Program-made: the position numbers and the translations under genes
The notes under the pieces: model-generated
Told to the model about the DNA's origin: nothing
Databases searched by the model: none
The model's input: the letters and a program-made list of their open reading frames with translations, nothing else
Assembly (NCBI GenBank): GCA_006218035.1
Contig: VBWC01000003.1
Coordinates: 53,251-117,250 of the forward strand
Source of the DNA: Gammaproteobacteria bacterium
GTDB lineage: Bacteria; Pseudomonadota; Gammaproteobacteria; VBWC01
Direction: 5' to 3'
DNA: 64,000 nt
Part shown: positions 8,103 through 17,916 of the stretch, piece by piece
How positions within the stretch are numbered: the first letter of the stretch is position 1
How the letters are laid out: every line of letters starts with the position of its first letter

Positions 8103-10901
8103 CTATCCGGTATTTCGCATGCCAGCGGCGATGGCGTTAATGGACCTCAACAGCGGGTCCTTCCAGATGCCGCGGGTCGCTTCGTCGATGGCCTCGTCGC
8201 GGTAGCGTTCCAGCAGCACGATCTGGATATGGTTCAGCGGGTCGAGGTAGGGGTTGCGCCGGCTGAGCGACAGCGCCAGCGGGGGGTTGTCTTCAACCAG
8301 CGTTGTTGCCTGAACAGTTGTTAGAATGTGTTTGATTGTGCGTTCGTATTCCTGCCGAATGGCCGTGAAAACACGGTCGGCGGTCGCCGGGTCCGGGCAA
8401 AGTTGCGCGTAGTCGGACGCGATCATCATGTCCGACTTGAACAACGCCATCTGCGTATTGCTGAGTATCGCGCGGAAAAACGGCCATTCGACGGCCATTT
8501 GTTGCAGCCTGGCGAGTCCGTCCGGATTGTTGTCGCACCAACGTTCGATCGCGGCGCCTATGCCGTACCAGGCCGGCAGCGTGTGGCGCGACTGCGCCCA
8601 GCCGAACACCCAGGCGATCGCGCGGATGGACGCCTTGGACCGGTCGGTTTTCTTGCGATGACTGGGCCGCGAACCGATATTCAGCAGGCCGATCTCATTG
8701 ACCGGTGTCGCGGTATAGAAGTAATCCATGAACCCGGCCGTGTTCTCCGTCACCTCGCGGTACGCCGCCTCGCCGGTCTCGGCGAGCCGGGTCATGATAT
8801 CGAGGTATTCCTGACGCTCCGGTTCCGGTGGCGCGATCAGGCCGCGACTGGCCTTGAGCAGGCCGGTAATCCCCATCGTCAGTTCATAGACAGCCGTTTC
8901 GGTGTTGCTGTATTTGTACGACAGTACCTCGCCCTGTTCGGTGAACTTGATCTGGCCGAACACCGTGCCTTGCGGTTGCGCGAGGATCGATTCATGGGTC
9001 GGGCCGCCGCCGCGGCCGATGGTGCCGCCGCGGCCGTGAAACAAACGGCAGTCGATGTTGTGTGACGTCGCCAGCCGCGTGATGCGCTTCTGCGCCTCGT
9101 ACAACAGCCATGACGAGGCGACGATGCCGCCGTCCTTGCACGAATCGGAATAACCGAGCATGACCTCCTGCAGATTGCCCGAGGCCTGCAACAGTTGCGC
9201 GTAGGTCGTGTTGTTGAACAACACGCCCATGACGGACTCGATGTTCTCAAGGTCCTCGATCGTTTCGAACAACGGGCTGACACGGATCTGGCAGAACGGG
9301 TTGCCGCCGCGGCGCCCGATCAGTCCGGTCTGGCGTGCCAGGGCCATGACCTCGAGCACGTGGCTGGGCGCATGCGTCATTGAAATAACGTAAGAGCCGA
9401 ACGCGTCGGCACTGATTTCGCTGCGCATGCCGGTGATCACGTTGAATACGTCCAGCGTTTCCTGGGTCTCTGGACTCAGCGTCGCGGGATCAATGGCCAG
9501 GCGGGCGTTGCCGTTGATGATGGCCTCGAGACGTTTGATACGTTGCGGTTCCGTCAACGCCAGGTAATCGATTTCTTCCGGTTGCCGATGCAGCAACTCG
9601 GCAATGGCGCTGGTATGGCGCCCCGACTCCTGGCGCACGTCGAGATGCACCAGGTAAAAACCGAAGGTCTCGACGAGACGGATCACGTCCTTGAGCTCAC
9701 CGTCGGCAATGTTGGCTTCGCCATCACTGATCAGCGAATCGCGGATGACATAAAGATCATCCAGCAGTTCTTTTTCGGACAGGTAGCTGGCTTCCAGCAG
9801 TTCCTGGTCCTTGCCCTTGAGGCGGCGCTTGACCGTCTTCAGGTTCTGTTCGAGACGGTAATGCATGATGTACAGCTTGCGCCGGTACGGTTCGTGCCGG
9901 AAGCGCTCGGGGTTGCCGGGGAACACGTCCGCGATGAAACGCTCGTCGCGCTCGAGACTGTCCATCAGCTCCTGCGACGGGTGGGACAGCAGGCTGGAAT
10001 GCGTCAGGATATGGCCGAGCCGGTAAGTGGCGGCGAGATATTCGCGCAACGCCGCCTGGGTTTGTAACCGCAGTGCCAGTACCGTGGTTTCCGGTTTGAC
10101 GTTCGGATTGCCGTCGCGGTCGCCACCGATCCACGAACCGAACTTGAGGAAGCTCGGTACATTGAGCGTCCGGTCAGGGCCGAGTTCGGCACCGTAGGCC
10201 CGCCTGATGGCCTTCTCCAGATAGCGGTAGATAATCGGCGCGGCCTGAAACAGGCTTTTCTGGAAATAAAAGATTCCGTTACGGATCTCGTCGACGACGG
10301 TGGGGCGGTTGGCGCGTACCTCGTCGGTCTTCCAGAGAATCTGGATTTCCGCCTCGAGCTCTCGGTGGATGGCAGCGCGCTGTTCCTTGCTGAGACGGCG
10401 GCCGCCGTCGAGCTGTTCCGCGGTCTCGAAGACGCGCCGCGTCGCTTCCATCACCGTATGGCGCTTCGATTCGGTCGGGTGTGCAGTGATCACCGGCATG
10501 AACATCAGCCGGTCCAGCAATACCTGTAGTTGATCGATGCTCACGCCCTGTTCGCGCAGCTCGCGCAGGGTGCGATCGAACGAGCCGATCCACAGCGGGC
10601 CGCCCTTGCTGACCTGCAAACGCCGCTGGCCGTGCCAGTAGGCCTCCTCGGCGATGTTGACCAGATTGAAATAGGTGCTGAATGCCCGGATGACATGCGT
10701 CAGGGTGTCCGGGTCCAGCTTGCCGATGATGCGCTCGAGCTGCTGGCGCTTGTCCGGATTTTCCTCGCGGTGCAGCCGTAGCGATCCCTTGCGCAAGGCC
10801 TCGACGGCGACAAACACGCGTCCGCCGGCCTGGGCGCGTAATACGTTGCCCAGCAGCCGGCCCAGCAGCTTAACGCGTGCGCGTAGTGCCTTATCGCTCA
10901 T
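8103..10901 (-). CDS. ppc: Phosphoenolpyruvate carboxylase
   Basis: 932 residues. Carboxylates PEP to oxaloacetate, feeding the TCA cycle and aspartate-family synthesis. Both active-site motifs are present: VITAHPTESKRHTV with the catalytic His, and FHGRGGTIGRGGGPTHESI, the glycine loop. GGDRDGNPNV and the C-terminal MRNTG are also typical. The gene stands alone, with 82 bp to the glgA stop upstream. A long antisense ORF at its 5' part is a codon-bias shadow. Confidence 0.97.
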   Translation of the reverse strand: MSDKALRARVKLLGRLLGNVLRAQAGGRVFVAVEALRKGSLRLHREENPDKRQQLERIIGKLDPDTLTHVIRAFSTYFNLVNIAEEAYWHGQRRLQVSKGGPLWIGSFDRTLRELREQGVSIDQLQVLLDRLMFMPVITAHPTESKRHTVMEATRRVFETAEQLDGGRRLSKEQRAAIHRELEAEIQILWKTDEVRANRPTVVDEIRNGIFYFQKSLFQAAPIIYRYLEKAIRRAYGAELGPDRTLNVPSFLKFGSWIGGDRDGNPNVKPETTVLALRLQTQAALREYLAATYRLGHILTHSSLLSHPSQELMDSLERDERFIADVFPGNPERFRHEPYRRKLYIMHYRLEQNLKTVKRRLKGKDQELLEASYLSEKELLDDLYVIRDSLISDGEANIADGELKDVIRLVETFGFYLVHLDVRQESGRHTSAIAELLHRQPEEIDYLALTEPQRIKRLEAIINGNARLAIDPATLSPETQETLDVFNVITGMRSEISADAFGSYVISMTHAPSHVLEVMALARQTGLIGRRGGNPFCQIRVSPLFETIEDLENIESVMGVLFNNTTYAQLLQASGNLQEVMLGYSDSCKDGGIVASSWLLYEAQKRITRLATSHNIDCRLFHGRGGTIGRGGGPTHESILAQPQGTVFGQIKFTEQGEVLSYKYSNTETAVYELTMGITGLLKASRGLIAPPEPERQEYLDIMTRLAETGEAAYREVTENTAGFMDYFYTATPVNEIGLLNIGSRPSHRKKTDRSKASIRAIAWVFGWAQSRHTLPAWYGIGAAIERWCDNNPDGLARLQQMAVEWPFFRAILSNTQMALFKSDMMIASDYAQLCPDPATADRVFTAIRQEYERTIKHILTTVQATTLVEDNPPLALSLSRRNPYLDPLNHIQIVLLERYRDEAIDEATRGIWKDPLLRSINAIAAGMRNTG

Positions 10902-10983
10902 CGTCGGTCGCTATGTTGATAAATAGTTTTGTAGGGTTGGTAACTGCCGCCGGCCCACGGCGCCGAAGCAGCGGGCTATTGTA

Positions 10984-12453
10984 CTAGATATCCGCGCCGG
11001 TGGTGCGCGTCTGTTCCGCTCTCTTATATAGCGCGAGATACTGGATGGCGCTGCGCTTCCAGCCGAAATCCTTGTGCATGCCGTTTCTGACCAGCTTCTG
11101 CCAGCTGTGCGGTTGGCGGTATTGCAAGATGGCGCGCCGGATGGCATCGAGCAACGCGGGTGCGTCGGGCGTAGCAAAAACAAATCCGGTGGCGGCGCCA
11201 CTGGTTATGCCGTCGTCGGTCGCGTCGGTGACCGTGTCCGCCAGACCGCCGGTGCGGTGCACTACGGGCACGGTGCCGTAGCGCAGACTGTACAGTTGAT
11301 TCAGGCCGCAGGGTTCAAAGCGCGACGGCATGCAGAACATGTCGGCACCCGCCTCGATATCATGGGCCAGTTGCTCGTTGTAGCCGATACGCACGCCGAG
11401 TCGGTCAGGCTGCTGCCGAGCGATCAACGACAGCGCTTTCTCAAAACGCGCCTCGCCGCTGCCCAGGATCACGATCTGAATGTCCATCGCCAGCAGTTGC
11501 GGCATCGCGGCAAGCAGCAGGTCGATACCTTTCTGTTCGACCAGGCGTCCGACGAAACCGATCAACGGTGTGTCGGCCGCCGCGGGCAGCCCGAATTTCC
11601 TGCGCAATTCGTCTTTGTTAATCGCCTTTTTATGCAACGTGCCGACGTCGTAGCGCTGCTTGATCAATGCGTCATTCGCCGGATCCCACGCGCTGTAGTC
11701 GGCGCCGTTCAGTATGCCGGTTAACTCGTTTTTACGCGCCGCCAGCAGGCCCTCAAGGCCGTAGCCATATTGCGGCGTGCAGATTTCCGCTGCATAGCTC
11801 GGGCTGACGGTGCTGAGCATGTCCGCGAACACCAGGCCGCCCTTGATGAACGACAGCCGGCCGAAAAACTCCATCGCGTCGAACGACCACAGGCTTGCCG
11901 GCAGATTCAGCCGCTGAAACGTTGGCCACGAAAACAGCCCCTGATAGGCGAGGTTGTGTATCGTGAATACCGTCGCCGGGCGCGCTGTTTCCGTGGCCAG
12001 CAGCGCCGGCACCAGGCCGGTCTGCCAGTCGTTGCAATGGACAATGTCCGGTCGCCAGTCGAGTCCTGCACGGTCTAGCGCGATCGCCGTGACCGCGTGG
12101 CAGAACGCGGCGTAGCGGTCGGCGTTGTCCGGCCAGTCGTTGCCGTCGGGGCCGCAGTAAGGGTGTCCGCTGCGGTCGAAATGCTCGGGCGAATCGACCA
12201 GCCAGGTTTTGACCGTGCTGCCGGGCAGCTTTGTTTCCCAGATGCGCGTCGGCGTGATCACGCCGGGCAACCCGGTCGCCACCAGTTTCGGCTGGCCGGC
12301 GTTTTTTAGTGCGTCGCGGTAGGCAGGCATGACGACGCGCACGTCGTGCCGCATATTGCGCAGGGCGATCGGCAGCGTACCGGCAACGTCACCCAGTCCA
12401 CCGGTCTTCATCAGTGGGTACACTTCGCTGGCGGCAAACAGAATTTTTTTCAT
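10984..12453 (-). CDS. glgA: Glycogen synthase (ADP-glucose type)
   Basis: 489 residues, GT5 family, transferring glucose from ADP-glucose to the glycogen chain. KTGGLGDV at 16-23 is the ADP-glucose site near the N-terminus, HCNDWQTGLVPALL and FTIHNLAYQGLF are the usual acceptor-domain motifs, and SRFEPCGLNQLYSLRYGTVPVV holds the catalytic Glu. No other glg genes are visible. It is divergent from the gnd-zwf-pgi group across a 222-bp gap, which places storage and sugar-phosphate metabolism side by side. Confidence 0.96.
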   Translation of the reverse strand: MKKILFAASEVYPLMKTGGLGDVAGTLPIALRNMRHDVRVVMPAYRDALKNAGQPKLVATGLPGVITPTRIWETKLPGSTVKTWLVDSPEHFDRSGHPYCGPDGNDWPDNADRYAAFCHAVTAIALDRAGLDWRPDIVHCNDWQTGLVPALLATETARPATVFTIHNLAYQGLFSWPTFQRLNLPASLWSFDAMEFFGRLSFIKGGLVFADMLSTVSPSYAAEICTPQYGYGLEGLLAARKNELTGILNGADYSAWDPANDALIKQRYDVGTLHKKAINKDELRRKFGLPAAADTPLIGFVGRLVEQKGIDLLLAAMPQLLAMDIQIVILGSGEARFEKALSLIARQQPDRLGVRIGYNEQLAHDIEAGADMFCMPSRFEPCGLNQLYSLRYGTVPVVHRTGGLADTVTDATDDGITSGAATGFVFATPDAPALLDAIRRAILQYRQPHSWQKLVRNGMHKDFGWKRSAIQYLALYKRAEQTRTTGADI

Positions 12454-12675
12454 ACGACAATCAGCTCCGCCTGTGCGGGCAACCGGCAGCCGGTTGCACA
12501 GTGATCACGGGGTCAAGGAAATCTGGCTTTACCGGGTAAGAATGAATATAGTTGATTCTAATTAAATGGATTTTTCGATACATCGTGACATTATTTTAAG
12601 TCGCTTTCGGGGCAGCGCACAATTCGTTCGGGCGCTGGCGGTCATGACGGACTGGCATGCGGACGGGAGGAATCG

Positions 12676-13596
12676 ATGAAAATCGCAATGGTGGGGCTGG
12701 GCAAGATGGGCGGCAACATGACGCGGCGGCTGTGCCGCGGCGGCATCGAGGTCGTCGGGTTCGATCGCTCGGCGGCGGTTGTCAAAGAGCTGGCGGCCTC
12801 CGCCGGCATGAAGGCGGCCTCGTCCGTGCCCGACCTCGTCGGCAAGCTTTCGTCGCCGCGGATCCTATGGCTGATGCTGCCGAGCGGCGAGCCGACCGAG
12901 GCGCAGATACAGGAACTGATTCCACTGCTGCAAAAGCGCGACGTCGTGATCGACGGCGGTAACTCCAACTACCACGACAGCCAGCGCCGTGGTGCGATGC
13001 TGGCTGGGCACGGTATCGGCTACATGGACGCCGGTACGTCCGGCGGCATCTGGGGGCTCGATAACGGTTATTGCCTGATGGTCGGTGCCGAGCCGTGGGT
13101 GGCGGAGCTGGTTGCGCCGGTACTGAAGGTGCTGGCGCCTGCGCCCGATCGGGGCTGGGCGCATGTCGGCCCGGTCGGCGCCGGGCATTTCACCAAGATG
13201 ATCCACAACGGGATCGAGTACGGCATGATGCAGGCCTATGCGGAAGGGCTGAGTCTGCTGCGCGGCAAACAGGAATTCGGGCTGGATCTCGCCGAAATCA
13301 CCGAATTGTGGCGTCACAGCTCGGTGGTGCGCAGCTGGTTGCTGGACCTGACCGCGCAGGCGCTGGCCAAGGACCAGGAGCTCGCGGATGTCGCGCCGGT
13401 TGTCGCCGATTCGGGCGAAGGACGCTGGACGGTCATTGAGGCCGTCGATCAGGGCGTGGCCGCACCGGTAATTACACTGGCGCTGCAGGCGCGTTTTGCC
13501 AGCCAGGACAAGCGCGGCTATGGCAATCGACTATTGTCGATGATGCGTAACGCCTTCGGTGGTCACGACATTAAAAAAGCCGGGAAGCCTTCATGA
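12676..13596 (+). CDS. gnd: 6-phosphogluconate dehydrogenase, decarboxylating, short (YqeC/GndA-like) form
   Basis: 306 residues, against about 470 for the E. coli-type enzyme; this is the short form in which a single C-terminal helical unit replaces the duplicated one. Evidence: a Rossmann GLGKMGGNMTRRL at the N-terminus, DGGNSNYHDS, AGTSGGIWGL, and GAGHFTKMIHNGIEYGMMQA with the catalytic Lys and Asn. Members are often NAD-linked, but cofactor choice is not proven here. GGGAGG about seven bases upstream supports the start. The stop overlaps the zwf start (ATGA), so the two oxidative pentose phosphate steps are coupled. Confidence 0.93.
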   Translation: MKIAMVGLGKMGGNMTRRLCRGGIEVVGFDRSAAVVKELAASAGMKAASSVPDLVGKLSSPRILWLMLPSGEPTEAQIQELIPLLQKRDVVIDGGNSNYHDSQRRGAMLAGHGIGYMDAGTSGGIWGLDNGYCLMVGAEPWVAELVAPVLKVLAPAPDRGWAHVGPVGAGHFTKMIHNGIEYGMMQAYAEGLSLLRGKQEFGLDLAEITELWRHSSVVRSWLLDLTAQALAKDQELADVAPVVADSGEGRWTVIEAVDQGVAAPVITLALQARFASQDKRGYGNRLLSMMRNAFGGHDIKKAGKPS

Positions 13597-15122
13597 TCGA
13601 GCCATGCACGCTGGTGATTTTCGGTGCGACCGGCAACCTGAGCCGGCGCAAGTTGATTCCGTCGTTATATCGTCTTGATGTGGCCGGCCGGTTGCCGGAA
13701 CGCATGTTTATCATGGCGTTCGCGCGGCGGCCGTGGGATCAGGCGAAATGGATCGACGAGGTCCGGACGATGCTGACCGATGCCGTGGGTGACGAGTTTT
13801 CGGACGAGGCCTTCGGGCGGTTCAGTGGGCGCCTGCGATATTTCGAGGGCGATATCGGCGATGTTGCGGCGTTTCAGCGCCTGTACGCCCAGTTTGGTGA
13901 TGGCGTGGATCTCCCGACCAACATCATCTTTTATCTGTCCATTCCGCCCTCCGAGTTTGGCACGGTGATCGACAGCCTGGGCAATGCCGAGCTGCTGGCG
14001 CAACAGCACGGCTGGCGGCGTGTCGTGATCGAGAAGCCGTTTGGTTACGACCTGCTCAGCGCGCAGTCGCTGCAGCGGAGTTTTAACAAATACCTCGTTG
14101 AGCGCCAGATCTTTCGTATCGATCATTATCTGGGCAAAGGTACCGTTCAGAACATTCTGGTGTTTCGCTTTGCCAATCTGTTGCTGGAGCCTATCTGGAA
14201 CCGGGAACATATCGATTACGTCCAGATCACCCATTCGGAAACGCTCGGCATCGAGGATCGCGCCGAATATTACGAAGGCGCCGGTGCCTTGCGCGACATG
14301 CTGCAAAGCCATCTGATGCAGTTGCTGACGCTGGTGGCGATGGAGCCGCCGCCGAACATGCAGTCCGAATCGCTGCGTGACGAGAAGGTCAAGGTACTGA
14401 AGTCGATCCGGTCGATACCGCAGAACGCGGTGCACGCACACGCGTTCCGGGGGCAGTATACGCGTGGCGCGATCGACGGCAAGCCCGTCAAGGGATACCT
14501 GGAGGAAGAGAGCATCACGCCCAACAGCACCACCGAGACCTATGCGGCGATCAAGCTGTATATCGACAACTGGCGCTGGCGTGGCGTGCCGTTTTATCTG
14601 CGTACCGGCAAGCGCATGGCGGAGTCTTCGTCGGCGATCTGCATCCGTTTCAAGGAGCCGCCCCATCAGCTGTTCCGGGACACGCATCTGGAGCGCATGC
14701 GTCCCAACTGGCTCCTGCTCGGGATTCAGCCACAGGAATGTCTGCGTATGGAACTGCAGGCAAAGGTGCCAGGCGCCGAGATGCGCACGCGCACCGTCGG
14801 ACTGGACGCGAGCTATCGCGCCAAGCATGAAAAGCACGCGGACGCCTATGAAGACCTGCTGATCGACGTGGTGCGCGGCGATCATTCGCTGTTTCTGCGC
14901 TACGACGAGGTGGAGTGGGCGTGGCGGGTGGTTGACCCGATCATCAAGGTGTGGTCGATGGAGCGTGATTTTATAAATACCTATGCCGCCGGAAGCTGGG
15001 GCCCGCGTGGCACCTACCGCCTGTTCGACCGCGAGGACCAGTTCTGGCGCCATGCGTTGAATGTCGAGGCGGGAGACGTCGAGGAAGGCGCCCGGCAGAA
15101 CAGGAATACGCCACCGCTTTAG
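13593..15122 (+). CDS. zwf: Glucose-6-phosphate 1-dehydrogenase
   Basis: 509 residues. First step of the oxidative pentose phosphate pathway. The nucleotide-binding [17 protein letters not shown] is at the N-terminus and the active-site [13 protein letters not shown] carries the substrate-binding Lys and catalytic His. IEKPFGYDL and LRTGKRM are also family-typical. It overlaps gnd by four bases and is followed after 73 bp by pgi. The 510-codon ORF on the opposite strand is a high-GC shadow. Confidence 0.97.
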   Translation: MIEPCTLVIFGATGNLSRRKLIPSLYRLDVAGRLPERMFIMAFARRPWDQAKWIDEVRTMLTDAVGDEFSDEAFGRFSGRLRYFEGDIGDVAAFQRLYAQFGDGVDLPTNIIFYLSIPPSEFGTVIDSLGNAELLAQQHGWRRVVIEKPFGYDLLSAQSLQRSFNKYLVERQIFRIDHYLGKGTVQNILVFRFANLLLEPIWNREHIDYVQITHSETLGIEDRAEYYEGAGALRDMLQSHLMQLLTLVAMEPPPNMQSESLRDEKVKVLKSIRSIPQNAVHAHAFRGQYTRGAIDGKPVKGYLEEESITPNSTTETYAAIKLYIDNWRWRGVPFYLRTGKRMAESSSAICIRFKEPPHQLFRDTHLERMRPNWLLLGIQPQECLRMELQAKVPGAEMRTRTVGLDASYRAKHEKHADAYEDLLIDVVRGDHSLFLRYDEVEWAWRVVDPIIKVWSMERDFINTYAAGSWGPRGTYRLFDREDQFWRHALNVEAGDVEEGARQNRNTPPL

Positions 15123-15195
15123 CGGCGGTATCAGGCGCAGGGTTTTCGCCGAAATTGCAATAGCAGCACAACGATGGAGGAGCGGGTTCTCTAAC

Positions 15196-16836
15196 ATGTC
15201 GAGCTTGACGCAGTCCGATGCCTGGCAGGCGCTCGCGGCACATTACCAGGCGGTACGGCACAGGCACATGCGCGACATGTTTCGCGATGACCCGCGCCGC
15301 TTCGACCGGTTTTCGATTCGGTTCAACGATATTCTGTTCGATTACTCGAAGAACCGGATCACCGCCGATACCATCGAGCTGCTGATCGGTCTGGCCAACC
15401 AGGCGAACCTGTCACAATGGATGGCCGCCATGTTCAACGCCGAACCGATCAATGTGACGGAACACCGCGCGGTGTTGCACGTGGCGCTGCGCAACCGGTC
15501 GAAGCGGCCGGTCATGGTCAACGGCATCGACGTAATGCCCGAAGTCAACGCGGTGTTGCAGCGCATGCGCCGGTTCAGTGAGGCGGTGCGCGGCGGGCAA
15601 TGGAAAGGACATACCGGAAAACGCATCCGGCACGTCGTCAATATCGGGATCGGCGGCTCCGATTTAGGGCCGGCGATGGTTGCCGAGGCATTGACGCCCT
15701 ACGGCCGCGACGTGCTCAGTGCGCACTTTGTGTCGAACGCCGACGCCGGCGACCTGATGGAGGTGTTGCGGCAGGTCGACCCAGAGGCGACGTTGTTCAT
15801 CGTCGCGTCGAAGACGTTCACCACGCAGGAGACACTGACCAACGCGCATACCGCGCGGGCCTGGTTGCTGGAGCGCCTCGGCAGTGGCGAACAGGCGGTT
15901 GCCCGTCATTTTGTCGCGTTGTCGACCAATGCCGGGGCGGTGACGGCGTTCGGCATCAGTCGGGAAAACATGTTCGAGTTCTGGGACTGGGTCGGCGGCC
16001 GGTATTCGTTATGGAGCGCCATCGGCCTGTCGATCGCACTCTACATCGGTATGGACAAGTTTGAAGAGCTGCTGGCCGGCGCCCATGACATCGATGAACA
16101 TTTCCGCACCGCGCCGTTTGAGCGCAATATTCCGGTGATCATGGCGCTGCTTGGCATCTGGTATGGCAATTTCTTTGGCGCCGAGACGCACGCGATACTG
16201 CCGTACTATCAATACCTGCATCGCTTTCCGGATTACTTCCAGCAGGGCGACATGGAGAGCAATGGCAAGCGCGTCGCGCGTGATGGTAGTTACGTCGACT
16301 ACTCGACCGGCCCGGTCATCTGGGGTGCTCCCGGCACCAACGGACAGCACGCCTTCTTCCAGCTGTTGCATCAGGGCACGCGGTTGATACCGGCCGATTT
16401 TCTGGCGCCGATCGAGACGCATAATCCGGTCGGCGAACATCACGCGATACTGCTGGCGAATTATCTGGCGCAGACCGAAGCGTTGATGCGCGGCAAGACT
16501 GTTGAAGAGGCGCGCCGCGATCTTGTGGCGGACGGGGGCGATGCGTCGCAGATCGAACAGCTATTGCCACACAAGGTATTTCCGGGCAACAATCCAACCA
16601 ATTCCATACTCTTTAAGAAGCTGACGCCCCGCGTGCTGGGGTCGTTGATAGCGATGTACGAGCACAAGATATTCGTGCAAGGCATTATCTGGAATATAAA
16701 CTCGTTCGATCAATGGGGCGTCGAGCTGGGCAAGCAACTGGCGAAGGTGATATTGCCGGAGCTGAAAGGGGACAAAGGGATTTCCGGTCACGATTCATCG
16801 ACGTCAGGACTGCTGGCGGCGTGTCGTGGGCGGTAG
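15196..16836 (+). CDS. pgi: Glucose-6-phosphate isomerase
   Basis: 546 residues, close to the E. coli length. ATG 15196 ([16 protein letters not shown]) is chosen over an in-frame start 135 bases upstream that runs into zwf. [31 protein letters not shown], the signature [18 protein letters not shown] with the catalytic Glu/His region, and the C-terminal [16 protein letters not shown] are all intact. With gnd and zwf this completes a compact module that connects fructose-6-phosphate to the oxidative pentose phosphate route. Confidence 0.97.
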   Translation: MSSLTQSDAWQALAAHYQAVRHRHMRDMFRDDPRRFDRFSIRFNDILFDYSKNRITADTIELLIGLANQANLSQWMAAMFNAEPINVTEHRAVLHVALRNRSKRPVMVNGIDVMPEVNAVLQRMRRFSEAVRGGQWKGHTGKRIRHVVNIGIGGSDLGPAMVAEALTPYGRDVLSAHFVSNADAGDLMEVLRQVDPEATLFIVASKTFTTQETLTNAHTARAWLLERLGSGEQAVARHFVALSTNAGAVTAFGISRENMFEFWDWVGGRYSLWSAIGLSIALYIGMDKFEELLAGAHDIDEHFRTAPFERNIPVIMALLGIWYGNFFGAETHAILPYYQYLHRFPDYFQQGDMESNGKRVARDGSYVDYSTGPVIWGAPGTNGQHAFFQLLHQGTRLIPADFLAPIETHNPVGEHHAILLANYLAQTEALMRGKTVEEARRDLVADGGDASQIEQLLPHKVFPGNNPTNSILFKKLTPRVLGSLIAMYEHKIFVQGIIWNINSFDQWGVELGKQLAKVILPELKGDKGISGHDSSTSGLLAACRGR

Positions 16837-16886
16837 GATTCGCGCGATGGCAGTGCGATCGGTGATAGACAGTAAGGAGCGCCGAT

Positions 16887-17771
16887 TTGACGGAAAACCG
16901 CGGACAGATCGCTGATCTGAAGAAAGCCGTTGAGCAGACGCAGGATCTGCCGGCGATACCGGCGCTTGCGGTCAGGCTGCTGAATCTCAAGGGTGATGAA
17001 AATGCCGGCGTCGATGACCTTGCCGGCATCATTGAACTGGACCCGAGCGTCGCCGGGCAGATTGTCCGCTACGCGACTTCGCCATTCTTCGGCTATCGCG
17101 GTCAGGTCGGGTCCATACGTGAGGCCGTGGCCCGCGTGCTGGGCTACGAACGCGCCATGAACGTCGCGGCCGGCTTGGCGATAGGCAAGGCCTTCTCGCT
17201 GCCGCTGGAAGGCCCGATCGGGCTGACGGCGTTGTGGCGCCACGCGGTATATACCGCGGCCTTTATGCAGCTGCTGGCCGAGGCGATGCCCAAGGCGCTC
17301 AAGGTGAAACCGGGGCTGGCGTATCTCGCTGGGTTGTTGCACAACATCGGCTTTCTGGTGCTCGGGCATCTGTTCGAGCGGGAGTTCAGATTGCTTGGGG
17401 AAAAGCTGGCCAGCGATACCGACAGGCCCTGGCTGGAGATCGAGAAACAGCTGCTGGGCGCCGATCACACCGAAATCGGCGTCTGGTTGATGCGCGCGTG
17501 GCATATGCCACCGGAGGTTATTACGACGGTGTTCGAACACCATAACGAAAACTACCGTGGTCAGCACGCGATATATGCCAACCTTGCCTTGCTCGCCAAC
17601 CGTATGCTGCGCCGGCGGGGCATAGGCGATGCACCGCATGACAAACTGCCGATCAAGCTGCTGGCGGATCTGACGCTCACCGAACAGCGCCTCGCGGACA
17701 TCTTTAAAAAGCTGTTTGAAAGCGAATCCAGCCTCGAAGCAATTGCCAAGGAAATGGCCAGCGGTGTTTAA
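16887..17771 (+). CDS. HDOD domain protein
   Basis: 294 residues from a TTG start with AAGGAG about eight bases upstream. The core from about residue 20 to 230 has the HDOD pattern: LPAIPALAVRLLNL near the start, DPSVAGQIVRYATSPFFGYRGQVGSIREAVARVLGY, and AYLAGLLHNIGFLVLGHLF. The usual HD metal pair is replaced (HN in LLHNIG), consistent with HDOD proteins being non-catalytic signalling or scaffold relatives of HD phosphohydrolases. There is no linked GGDEF or EAL domain. Its target is unknown; it lies between pgi and parE. Confidence 0.85.
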   Translation: MTENRGQIADLKKAVEQTQDLPAIPALAVRLLNLKGDENAGVDDLAGIIELDPSVAGQIVRYATSPFFGYRGQVGSIREAVARVLGYERAMNVAAGLAIGKAFSLPLEGPIGLTALWRHAVYTAAFMQLLAEAMPKALKVKPGLAYLAGLLHNIGFLVLGHLFEREFRLLGEKLASDTDRPWLEIEKQLLGADHTEIGVWLMRAWHMPPEVITTVFEHHNENYRGQHAIYANLALLANRMLRRRGIGDAPHDKLPIKLLADLTLTEQRLADIFKKLFESESSLEAIAKEMASGV

Positions 17772-17916
17772 TAGCGGCCTGGATCGCAAGCTGCCAGGCA
17801 GAAACATTCAACTCGTCAGGCCCTGTTGTCATCGTTGATCTGATAAAGCGCCGCCGCTTTCTGCCACGGCGCCGCGCCGGCATGTAAAGTGCCTGGCGCG
17901 GATATTATTTTGGTGA

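Noticed and set aside
13665..15197. 510-codon ORF antisense to zwf
   Set aside because: Composition-driven shadow; zwf on the plus strand has all catalytic motifs.
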